Part shown: positions 57,212-64,000 of the stretch, one piece after another | How positions within the stretch are numbered: position 1 is the first letter of the stretch | Layout of the letters: each line of letters starts with the position of its first letter | Assembly: GCF_000010525.1 (NCBI RefSeq) | Contig: NC_009937.1 | Coordinates: forward strand, 1,803,501 to 1,867,500 | From: Azorhizobium caulinodans ORS 571 | GTDB taxonomy: Bacteria; Pseudomonadota; Alphaproteobacteria; Rhizobiales; Xanthobacteraceae | Length of the DNA: 64,000 nucleotides | Direction of reading: 5' to 3' | Program-made: the position numbers and the translations under genes | Notes under the pieces: model-generated | The model's input: only the letters and a program-made list of their open reading frames with translations | The model's database searches: none | What the model was told of the DNA's origin: nothing

Positions 57212-57901
57212 ATGCGACCGCAGGAATTCATGGCGACGCGTGCAATTGGCATGGCGGCGCTGGCGTTGGTCATGGCGGGGGCAACGGCCCGCGCGGATGA
57301 CGGCAAGACCTCCATCAACCGTGAGGTGAAATCGGACGGTTCCTCGTCCGTGAATGTGTCCTCGACGCCGGGCTGGCTCGACGGTGCCTCCTACGGCGTG
57401 GACATGTCGCTGGCCGCGCAGCCCTCCACCACTGTCCAGCCGGCCAAGCCCCTGCCGTGGACACAGCCCGATTCGTCCAGCGCCGCCGCCTGGGCCAAGG
57501 TGAATGTGCCCACCAATACGGATGTGCTGCCGTGGAGTCAGACGACGGTGGAGATGCGTGTCGATCCCACCCAGAACCAGGGCAAGGTGGGCACCACCTT
57601 CTCGCGGGACATGAAGGTGACGGACCACATGACCGCCAGCGTCAACGACAGCTATTCCATGGTCCGCAATTCGGACAACGCGAGCGTGGTGGAGACTGGC
57701 AAGTCGCTGAGCCTGAAGCTGGATGACTTCGGCACCACCTTCTCGGTCGGAGCGACCAATACGGTGGGCGACAAGGCCTGGCTGCCCAGCGCCAGCGCCG
57801 AGCAGAAACTGATCGGCCCGCTCAGCGTCACCACCTCGGTGGCCGACACGGGTTCGGAGATCAACAAGAGCATCACCGCCGGCTTCAAGAGCAAGTGGTG
57901 A
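57212..57901 (+). CDS. Unknown secreted, beta-rich protein
   Basis: 229-residue exported protein. A signal peptide (IGMAALALVMAGATARA) is followed by a Ser/Thr/Asp-rich mature part, with two related motifs PLPWTQPD and VLPWSQTT flanking a proline-rich hinge. From about 120 onward alternating hydrophobic residues suggest strands (FSRDMKVTDHMTASV, FGTTFSVGATNTV, LSVTTSVADTG, ITAGFKSKW), ending in Trp as outer-membrane barrel proteins often do. No cysteines or known domain are seen. GGAG lies six bases before the ATG at 57212. Its stop is three bases from the convergent TauE gene stop. A surface or outer-membrane role is an inference. Confidence 0.65.
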   Translation: MRPQEFMATRAIGMAALALVMAGATARADDGKTSINREVKSDGSSSVNVSSTPGWLDGASYGVDMSLAAQPSTTVQPAKPLPWTQPDSSSAAAWAKVNVPTNTDVLPWSQTTVEMRVDPTQNQGKVGTTFSRDMKVTDHMTASVNDSYSMVRNSDNASVVETGKSLSLKLDDFGTTFSVGATNTVGDKAWLPSASAEQKLIGPLSVTTSVADTGSEINKSITAGFKSKW

Positions 57902-57904
57902 GCC

Positions 57905-58741
57905 TCATTCGCTGAGGATGGCCACGAGGAAGCGGGCCGCCACCGCAAGGAGGAAGACGCCGAAGCCCACCTCCAGCCCCCGCCGTGGCAGCCGGTGGGC
58001 GAGCCGCGCGCCGATGGGGGCGGTGAGCGTGCTCACCGGCGCCATGAGCGCGAAGCCGATCACAGAGACATAGCCGAGCGACAGCGGCGGCAGGTCGGAG
58101 AGGTGTGGCCAGCCGCTGATGGCATAGCCCAGAACGCCGGGAAGGGGGATGAAGATGCCCACCCCGGCGGACGTGGCCACCGCCGCATGGATGGGCACGC
58201 CGTAGAGCGTGAGCAGGATGGTGGAGAGCCCGCCGCCGGCAATGCCTACCATCGAGGAGGCCATGCCGATGAAGAAGCCCCAGATCCTGAGCGTGGCCTT
58301 TCCGGGCAGTTGATCGCCGAGCCGCCAGTCGGTGCGGCCGGAGATGCTGCGGGCGGCGAGCACCACCGAGAGGGCGATGAAGACGCCCTGAAGGATCTTG
58401 CCGTTGACCATGCCGGCGATGGCGCTGCCCAGCGCCACGCCGATGACGGCCGGCGGGCCGAGCACCTTCAGCAGGCCCGGCACCACCAGTCCGCGCGCCT
58501 TGTGGGCATGGAAGGAGCGGATGGACGTGGGGACGATAATGGCGAGGGATGTGCCTATGCACAGCTGCATCCGCACATCGTCCGAGACGCCGATGATGCG
58601 GAACACCTCATAGAGCACGGGCACGATGATGCCCCCGCCGCCGACCCCGAGCAGGCCGGCCAGAATGCCGGAGGCCACCCCGCCGGCCAGCAGGGCGCCG
58701 CACAGAATGAGGATTTCAGACCAGGGAATGGTGGCGAGCAT
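57905..58741 (-). CDS. TauE/SafE family sulfite/anion exporter
   Basis: 278-residue membrane protein with about eight spans in two repeats. ILAGLLGVGGGGIIVPVLYEVF and SSMVGIAGGGLSTILLTLYGVPIHAAVATSAGVG show the paired GxGGG motif of the family. Relatives export sulfite, sulfoacetate or organic anions. No sulfur-metabolism gene is nearby, so substrate is unknown. The ATG at 58741 is used rather than a TTG at 58756. Confidence 0.86.
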   Translation of the reverse strand: MLATIPWSEILILCGALLAGGVASGILAGLLGVGGGGIIVPVLYEVFRIIGVSDDVRMQLCIGTSLAIIVPTSIRSFHAHKARGLVVPGLLKVLGPPAVIGVALGSAIAGMVNGKILQGVFIALSVVLAARSISGRTDWRLGDQLPGKATLRIWGFFIGMASSMVGIAGGGLSTILLTLYGVPIHAAVATSAGVGIFIPLPGVLGYAISGWPHLSDLPPLSLGYVSVIGFALMAPVSTLTAPIGARLAHRLPRRGLEVGFGVFLLAVAARFLVAILSE

Positions 58742-58898
58742 GGCAGCCGGGAGCAAAGCGGACGGAAGGGCATCTGGCGCTTGGCGCCGACGTTTGTCCA
58801 GAGCTTGCTATGAGAATGAATCGCATCTTGCGCATTGCAGCATATCCGGCCGGCGTGCGGCGCGCGGATGTTTCAGTGAGCTTCTGTTTTTCTTGGAA

Positions 58899-58926
58899 TT
58901 GACAGATTTTGCGTCCTGATCATAGG
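58899..58926 (+). promoter_or_regulatory. Promoter of the Tat-exported FAH gene
   Basis: Consensus TTGACA (58899-58904), 16 bases, CATAGG (58921-58926). The -10 match is weak but the region is AT-rich and 45 bases from the start codon. Confidence 0.45.
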
Positions 58927-58969
58927 TTGATCTGACAGTAAAAATGAATAAAATAGCAGGGAGGCATTG

Positions 58970-60007
58970 ATGGATACGGGACGCAGGTCGTTCATGGTTT
59001 CTGTCGCGGCTGCCGCAGCGGCAGCGGCGCCTTTGATGGTCGGCCCAACACATGAGGCTGTGGCGCAGACCAATGATCCGGGCGGCGCGCTGAAACTATT
59101 GAGCTTCCGCTTGCGGGACGGGGCGCCGCCGCGCGTCGGCGTCGCGCTTGCGGATGGCACGTTGGTTGATCTCACGGCGGAGGCCGCGCGCAGCGGCAAG
59201 ACGCTGTCCTTCAAGCCGGACGATATGGTCTCGCTCATCGCGGCGGGCGACACCGGGCTGGCGGAGGTACGCGAACTGGTGGCGCAGGCGGCGCCGGGGC
59301 GCGTGAAGCTCACGGAGATCATCTATCTGCCGCCGATCCCCAATCCCCAGCGCAACATCTATGCGGTGGGCTGGAATTATCTGGAGCACTTTGCCGAGGG
59401 GCAGGCGGTGCGGATGACGGACACCAAATATCCCGAACATCCGGTCTTCTTCACCAAGGGCACACATTCCATCAACGGCCCGTTCGATCCCATTCCCTTC
59501 GACCCCAAGGTTTCCACCCAGATCGACTGGGAGGGGGAACTCGCCATCGTCATCGGCAAGCGAGGGCGCAACATTCCCGAGGCCGAGGCTATGGACTATG
59601 TCTTCGGCTATTCCGTTATCAACGACACCACCGCCCGCGATGTGCAGAATGCGCGCCATGGCGGCCAGTGGTTCAAGGGCAAGAGCCTCGACGGGCACGG
59701 GCCGATGGGGCCGTGGATCGTGACCAAGGGCGCGTTCGATCAGGACAAGCTGCACCTCGTCACCCGCGTCAATGGCGTGGTGAAGCAGGATGCGAGCACG
59801 GGGCAGATGTATTTCAAGGTGCCGCGCATCATCGCGGAGCTGTCGCTGGGGCAGACGCTGGAACCCGGCGACATCATCGCCAGCGGCACCCCACCGGGCG
59901 TGGGCTTCGCGCGCAAGCCGCAGGAATTCCTGAAGCCGGGCGACGTGATGGAGACGGAGATCGTCGGCATCGGCACGCTGCGCAACGAGATCAAGGCGGT
60001 GGGCTGA
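58970..60007 (+). CDS. Fumarylacetoacetase-family hydrolase with Tat signal peptide
   Basis: 345-residue protein with an intact FAH-type catalytic fold and an N-terminal Tat signal (R5-R6-S7-F8 then a run of Ala, cleaved after AVAQ near 33). Metal ligands E188 and E190 (DWEGELA) and D219 (NDTTARD), plus K238 and GTPPGVGF, match acylpyruvate/fumarylacetoacetate hydrolases and related ureidoglycolate lyases. Export of such an enzyme to the periplasm is uncommon. GGGAGG precedes the ATG by five bases. It lies alone between TauE and a convergent TonB receptor; the substrate is unknown. Confidence 0.86.
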   Translation: MDTGRRSFMVSVAAAAAAAAPLMVGPTHEAVAQTNDPGGALKLLSFRLRDGAPPRVGVALADGTLVDLTAEAARSGKTLSFKPDDMVSLIAAGDTGLAEVRELVAQAAPGRVKLTEIIYLPPIPNPQRNIYAVGWNYLEHFAEGQAVRMTDTKYPEHPVFFTKGTHSINGPFDPIPFDPKVSTQIDWEGELAIVIGKRGRNIPEAEAMDYVFGYSVINDTTARDVQNARHGGQWFKGKSLDGHGPMGPWIVTKGAFDQDKLHLVTRVNGVVKQDASTGQMYFKVPRIIAELSLGQTLEPGDIIASGTPPGVGFARKPQEFLKPGDVMETEIVGIGTLRNEIKAVG

Positions 60008-60042
60008 ACGCCGGCAGCACGGGACGCGGACGCAACTGAAAG

Positions 60043-60068
60043 GGCGGCGCGGGAGCATCCGCGCCGCC
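60043..60068. terminator. Hairpin between convergent FAH and TonB receptor genes
   Basis: GGCGGCGCGG and CCGCGCCGCC form a perfect ten-base stem with loop GAGCAT, 36 bases after the FAH stop. No U tract; probably ends transcripts from both sides. Confidence 0.6.
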
Positions 60069-60084
60069 GCTGCCTCGCGCCCTG

Positions 60085-62265
60085 TCAGATGTGGGCGCGC
60101 AGGCTCAGGAGGTAGGTGCGGCCCTGGCCCGTGTCTCCCGAGAAGCCGGTGGGCTGGATGGAGAGGGCAGGGGTGTAGTTTTCATTGAGCAGGTTCGTGG
60201 CATCAAACCGGAACGTCAGCTTGTCGCTGACGGCGTAGCTGCTGAACAGATCGACGATGTTGTAGGCGGGTGAGGGCGTGGAGCTGACCGTGCCGAGGAA
60301 GCTGGCGTTATAGGCCAGCGTCTGCCCTTCCGACACATAGGTGTAGCGGCCGCCGACGGACAGCTTCTCCTCCAGGAAGCGCAGGCCCGCCGAAACGGTC
60401 ACGATGTCCTCCGGCAGATACTGATTGGCGCCGAAGCCCTGTGTCTGCGCAGGCAGGTCGTTGGTATTGTGCGTGTAGGTCAGGTCCGCGAAGACCTTCC
60501 GGGCATCGTAATGGGCCTCGAATTCCACACCGCTCACGGTGGAGGTGCCTGCCACGTTGCAGAAATAATACTGCGTCTTTCGACAGGTGACGATGTAATT
60601 GTCGATGTCGTTCGTGAAGTAGTCCGCCTTCAGGCGCAGCTGATCGTTGGCCGTGAAGATGCCGTTCCGGCGGATGTTGACGCCGAATTCCCAGCCCTTC
60701 GAGACCTCCGGCTGGAGATAGGGATTGGCGGAATAGCTGACGCTCGTGCCGGGATGCTCGCCGCCGATCATGGTTTCCGAGGCGGTCGGCGCGCGCATGG
60801 TTTCCGCATAGGTCACATACGGCTGCAGCCAGTCGAACGGGCTGATGGCGAAGGTGACCTTCGGGTCGAAGCGGCCCTTGTCCTGATCCACCGTCCATGG
60901 ACCCACGGGCACCGCGCCGCCCATGGAGTTCTCATATCCGGAGCCGTTCAGGTTGAAGAAGTCGTAGCGCAGGCCCACGATGAGTTCGAAGATGGAATAG
61001 TTGAACTTGGTCTCGTCGAACACGCCGCCGATGGCGCTCGTGCCGGCCGGGTTCACGCCACCATAGAGCGAGGGCGTCACCGTGTTGGTGCTGCTGACAT
61101 CGTCATAGAAATATTCGGCCCCATAGGTCGTGGCGACGGCCACCTGACCGAGCAGGAAGCGCGAGGTGTTGGAGGTGTCGAAGCCCCAGCCTCGGTCGTC
61201 GATCACCCGGCCGCGATACGAACTCGTGGTCGCCGGCACATTGCCGTAGACCATCTTGAGGTCGTTCAGATAGGCGTTGAGGCGGAAGTCGATCCAGTCG
61301 TTGCCCGGCGTATAGCTGTAATTGCCGGTGAAGGTGTTGTTGCGCACGTGCTGATCGGCGGAATCCGCATAGAAGAAATTGTTGTAGAAGACGGCGCCGA
61401 GTTTCAGGCGGGAATCGTCCGTGAGCTTCATATCCGCCTTGAGCAGGCCGGACGTGAGGTCCTGCCCGGTATAGGGCACGGTCTGTCCGTCACCGTTCTT
61501 GTAATTGCCGGTGTCGCGGGTCGCTACCGCGCCGCCCACCGCGAAGCGGTCGTTCATGCGCACGGCGCTGGCCACCATTTCCTGCCAGCCCTGCCCGTTA
61601 CTGCCCCACTGGACATTGGCGATGGCGCCCCATGTGCTGCCGGGTTTGATGATGTCGTCGATGCCGAGCGTGCGCATGTTGACCGCTCCGGCCAGCGCGC
61701 CGGCCCCGCCTGCGGTGCTGACCGCCCCGCGGGCGATATCCATGCCCGCCAGCAGCTGGTCGTCCACATAGGTGAAGCCGCCCGCCTCGTGCCCGACGAA
61801 GCGGAAGTTCTGGCGCACCCCGTCGATCATCATGTTGACGCGGCCCATCCCCTGGAAACCGCGAATGTTGACCGCAACGCCGGGGTTCGAGGTGCTCTGG
61901 GTGGTGAAGGTGCCGGGCACGGAACGCAGCACATCGTCGAGCCGCTCATAGTCGCCGGGACTGTTCAGCAGGTCTACGCTGCTGACGGCCGCCGGCGTCG
62001 CATAGGGATCGCCGAACAGGCTGTTGCCCGCGTCATTGACGCTGATCGTGGGCAACGCCTGCTGGCTGTCGCCGCCTGTGGCGCCATTTACATTCCCTGC
62101 GGGCGCTGTAGCCGTGGCGGGTGTGCTGCGCGCACCGCTGGCGGCCTGCTGCGCGAGCGCGGGGGCGGCGGCAAGGAGGGTCGCCAGGGAGATGCCGATC
62201 ATAAGTGATTTATTGATCAATATAAGCGCGTGCTCTGCGCGGGCCATGTCGTGCATGCGGGCCAT
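60085..62265 (-). CDS. TonB-dependent hemoglobin/heme-type receptor
   Basis: 726-residue outer-membrane receptor. Signal region ends ATLLAAAPALAQQ; the plug has DDVLRSVPGTFTTQS and VNIRGFQGMGRVNMMIDG; the barrel has YAETMRAPTASETM, like the FRAP box, and NPYLQPEVSKGWEFGVN, like the NPxL box of the heme receptor family; it ends GRTYLLSLRAHI. This fits the HmuR/BhuR/hemoglobin group more than siderophore receptors. The ATG at 62265 has GGAAAG upstream and is preferred over 62343. It follows an AT-rich leader with palindromes. No heme ABC importer or heme oxygenase is present nearby. Confidence 0.85.
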   Translation of the reverse strand: MARMHDMARAEHALILINKSLMIGISLATLLAAAPALAQQAASGARSTPATATAPAGNVNGATGGDSQQALPTISVNDAGNSLFGDPYATPAAVSSVDLLNSPGDYERLDDVLRSVPGTFTTQSTSNPGVAVNIRGFQGMGRVNMMIDGVRQNFRFVGHEAGGFTYVDDQLLAGMDIARGAVSTAGGAGALAGAVNMRTLGIDDIIKPGSTWGAIANVQWGSNGQGWQEMVASAVRMNDRFAVGGAVATRDTGNYKNGDGQTVPYTGQDLTSGLLKADMKLTDDSRLKLGAVFYNNFFYADSADQHVRNNTFTGNYSYTPGNDWIDFRLNAYLNDLKMVYGNVPATTSSYRGRVIDDRGWGFDTSNTSRFLLGQVAVATTYGAEYFYDDVSSTNTVTPSLYGGVNPAGTSAIGGVFDETKFNYSIFELIVGLRYDFFNLNGSGYENSMGGAVPVGPWTVDQDKGRFDPKVTFAISPFDWLQPYVTYAETMRAPTASETMIGGEHPGTSVSYSANPYLQPEVSKGWEFGVNIRRNGIFTANDQLRLKADYFTNDIDNYIVTCRKTQYYFCNVAGTSTVSGVEFEAHYDARKVFADLTYTHNTNDLPAQTQGFGANQYLPEDIVTVSAGLRFLEEKLSVGGRYTYVSEGQTLAYNASFLGTVSSTPSPAYNIVDLFSSYAVSDKLTFRFDATNLLNENYTPALSIQPTGFSGDTGQGRTYLLSLRAHI

Positions 62266-62656
62266 GGGTTCTTTCCAAAAAGCTGCGTGGCCGCCGCAGG
62301 CTCCCCGTCCCATGGCGCCGAATGACGACGATTCCACCACCAATCGTCACTGCACCTGTAAAATGCCAGCGAATTGACGAGTCAATGAGATGTAATTGCG
62401 TTTGTATTTATAACTGTTTCAGTGTCACGTTGAATTTGTATGAATTACATTTCGCATGAGTGTTGGTGGGCAATGTTTTATAAGCAAATGACCTTAGGTA
62501 ATTCTTATCGAATTTCGGCTTTGTGGATTTAGACGCATTCAAGCCGGTGTCGATGTCACCGTGCACCTGTTGCGCGCGTGCCACATCATCCGCATAGGCG
62601 TCTGGCAAGCCGTGTTGGGGCCAAGGCTGCTTCTTCTGCGGAAGGACAGGAGGGGC
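62266..62656 (-). promoter_or_regulatory. AT-rich leader of the heme-type receptor with palindromes
   Basis: This spacer is strikingly AT-rich compared with the genome. It holds the palindrome ATTGACGAGTCAAT (62373-62386), the inverted pair ATGTAATT/AATTACAT (62390-62397 and 62443-62450), and AATTC-N5-GAATT (62500-62514). A weak iron-control-like TTTAGACGCATTCAAGC occurs at about 62528-62544. No gene is seen. It probably drives the receptor, since dusA lies upstream and ends before it. Confidence 0.5.
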
Positions 62657-63673
62657 TCAGCCCTCCGTTCCCGTCCGTGTGCCATCGTCCTTCGCGAGGG
62701 GGCGGCGGATGGCGGCAACCGCCTTGCGCAGCACCTCAAGGCCCGCGCCGGGCACGAGCGCTTCCGTCGCCAGCGTGCGGCGATAGGTGCGCGCGCCCGG
62801 GCGACCTCCGAACAGGCCGAGCATGTGGCGGGTGATGTCGTGCAGCCGCCCGCCCGCCTCCAGATGCGCGGCGATATAGGGCTCGAAGGCGGCGATGGCC
62901 TCGAAGGCGTCCGCATGGGGCGGGGTCTCGCCATGCACCTGCGCATCCACTTCCAGCAGCAGGTCCGGATCCTGATAGGCGGCGCGGCCCAGCATCACGC
63001 CGTCGAGGCCGGCACCGGCCGCGCGGGCGTCTTCAAGGGTGACGAGCCCGCCGTTCAGTTCGATGGGCACGTGGGGCAGGCGGGCCTTGAGACGATGCAC
63101 GCGATCATAGTCGAGCGGCGGGATCTCGCGGTTTTCCTTCGGCGAGAGGCCCTTCAGCCAGGCCTTGCGGGCATGCACGATAAGGCGCGCGCAGCCGGCC
63201 GCGAGCACGGCATCCGCGAGCGCGTCCAGGGCTTCCTCGACGTCCTGATCGTCCACACCGATGCGGCATTTGACGGTGACGGGAATGGAAACGGCGGCCC
63301 GCATGGCGGCGACACATTCGGCCACCAGCGCCGGATCGCGCATGAGGCAGGCGCCGAAATTGCCGCCCTTCACTCGATCGGAGGGACAGCCCACATTGAG
63401 GTTGATCTCGTCATAGCCGAAATCCGCGCAGATGCGCGCGGCCTCCGCCAGAAGCGCGGGATTGCTGCCGCCAAGCTGCACCACCACCGGGTGCTCGGCC
63501 TGCGAATAGCCAAGCAACCGCGCCCGGTCGCCATGGATGATGGCCGGGGCCGTTACCATCTCCGTATAGAGCCACGCCCGCCGCGACAGGGTGCGATGGA
63601 AGGCCCGGCAGTGGCGGTCCGTCCACTCCATCATGGGGGCTATGGAAAAGCGAAAATTTTGTTCGGTGGGCAT
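62657..63673 (-). CDS. dusA: tRNA-dihydrouridine synthase A
   Basis: FMN enzyme that reduces uridines in the D loop of tRNAs, 338 residues from the ATG at 63673. APMMEWTDRHCR (12-23) and the FMN-binding QLGGSNP are conserved; C96 in NVGCPSDRVKGGNFGACLM is the catalytic cysteine; the length and GGNFGACLM favour DusA over DusB or DusC. The upstream in-frame extension to 63781 is AT-rich and not homologous. The 5' end of dusA is a known integration site for mobile elements, and an integrase relic lies directly upstream. Confidence 0.93.
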   Translation of the reverse strand: MPTEQNFRFSIAPMMEWTDRHCRAFHRTLSRRAWLYTEMVTAPAIIHGDRARLLGYSQAEHPVVVQLGGSNPALLAEAARICADFGYDEINLNVGCPSDRVKGGNFGACLMRDPALVAECVAAMRAAVSIPVTVKCRIGVDDQDVEEALDALADAVLAAGCARLIVHARKAWLKGLSPKENREIPPLDYDRVHRLKARLPHVPIELNGGLVTLEDARAAGAGLDGVMLGRAAYQDPDLLLEVDAQVHGETPPHADAFEAIAAFEPYIAAHLEAGGRLHDITRHMLGLFGGRPGARTYRRTLATEALVPGAGLEVLRKAVAAIRRPLAKDDGTRTGTEG

Positions 63674-63755
63674 TATTTTTATAACTTCAAGGAATTGGGT
63701 CTTGTCGTGTGCACTCGATTTTTCGCCACGATACGCCCCGATTTCCGATTTTCGA

Positions 63756-63780
63756 CGTGTGTGTGCACATGGAGCGCACA
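63756..63780. repeat. Inverted repeat upstream of dusA
   Basis: CGTGTGTGC (63756-63764) and GCGCACACG (63772-63780) pair over nine bases with one G-U, loop ACATGGA. It lies between the dusA start and the integrase relic and may be a regulatory site or part of the island boundary. Confidence 0.5.
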
Positions 63781-63820
63781 CGGATTGGCTACCCTCACTA
63801 AACTAAAATCCGACTCCTGA

Positions 63821-64000
63821 AGAGGCCATATCCGTCGGAGGGGGCAGTACGTCAACGAGACGTTCCTGCGTCGCAAGGATGCCGAGGAGTGGGTGCTCGA
63901 CACGGAACGCCGCATCGATCGCAGGAACCCGCCGTCACGCGCAGGTCGCACGACGCGAAACGCTTCCGTGGCACCGTCGCGTGAGTGTGATGGTCTCCGT
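63821..64000 (+). pseudogene. Frameshifted tyrosine-recombinase (integrase) N-terminal relic
   Basis: No start codon: after an in-frame TGA (63818-63820) the frame reads GHIRRRGQY, then FLRRKDAEEWVLDTERRID, the N-terminal DNA-binding arm found in phage-type tyrosine integrases. From about 63922 the similarity continues in another frame as QEPAVTRRSHDAKRF, then a stop at 63982-63984, so the copy is decayed or has a frameshift. It runs off the end of the window. Its place directly upstream of dusA fits the known dusA-targeting integrase group. Family assignment rests on pattern memory of about 35 residues and could be wrong. Confidence 0.55.

Noticed and set aside
63679-63951. 90-codon minus-strand frame upstream of dusA
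   Set aside because: It is antisense to the integrase relic and gives no protein-like pattern.

Overview
The window is a high-GC chromosomal segment of a Hyphomicrobiales-type alphaproteobacterium. The lines of evidence are a complete general amino-acid (Aap) ABC transporter operon, the order tig-clpP-clpX-lon-hup, a glnB-glnA pair, a phasin gene, clpS followed by clpA, and alphaproteobacterial-style small PilZ proteins. A Xanthobacteraceae-like source (Xanthobacter, Azorhizobium and relatives) is plausible but is an inference from memory of these families. Most of the window is core genome; the only clear mobile-element trace is an integrase relic at the extreme right end.

Layout. 155-3853: a tight plus-strand operon for lipid-linked sugar or lipid A work (ArnT-like transferase, PAP2 phosphatase, polyprenyl-phosphate glycosyltransferase, LpxB-N-like membrane protein). 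3902-5083: cystathionine beta-lyase (minus). 5276-10103: aapJQMP. 10183-15216: small membrane protein, panC, a VWA/J-domain pair, a D,D-carboxypeptidase with SPOR domain, and a phasin with a recognisable promoter. 15541-18603: clpS, clpA and a strong terminator. 18601-21442: pabB, a pabC-like gene and a GNAT gene, translationally coupled. 21591-22681: azlCD. 22714-24606: glnB-glnA with terminator. 24824-29764: bifunctional NAD(P)HX repair enzyme, a copper-site-less multicopper-oxidase-like Tat protein, and an aldo/keto reductase divergent from a LysR regulator over a dyad operator. 29826-37339: tRNA-Leu, tig, clpP, clpX, lon (with a near-consensus heat-shock promoter) and HU, i.e. the proteostasis block. 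37431-41469: lipase-like protein, MFS transporter, pyrC. 41794-43468: tRNA-Val, two tandem one-domain PilZ proteins, tRNA-Asp. 43713-46211: DUF892 ferritin-like protein, a small unknown, an FMN alpha-hydroxy-acid oxidase, a thioesterase. 46320-56080: an iron-siderophore uptake operon (TonB receptor, ATPase, binding protein, fused permease, siderophore-interacting reductase, ABC exporter) with a divergent AraC regulator. 56087-60007: DUF815 ATPase, an unknown secreted beta-rich protein, TauE/SafE, a Tat-targeted fumarylacetoacetase-family protein. 60085-63673: a hemoglobin/heme-type TonB receptor behind an AT-rich palindrome-bearing leader, and dusA. 63821-64000: frameshifted tyrosine-recombinase relic next to the 5' end of dusA, a known integration hotspot.

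The genes support nitrogen assimilation (Aap, GlnB, GlnA), protein quality control (Clp, Lon, trigger factor), folate, pantothenate and pyrimidine synthesis, and iron acquisition. No wholly new multigene system is evident. The best leads are the dusA-adjacent island edge, the Tat-exported members of families with cytosolic or copper-binding relatives, the unknown secreted protein, the VWA/J-protein pair, and several uncharacterised regulatory dyads.
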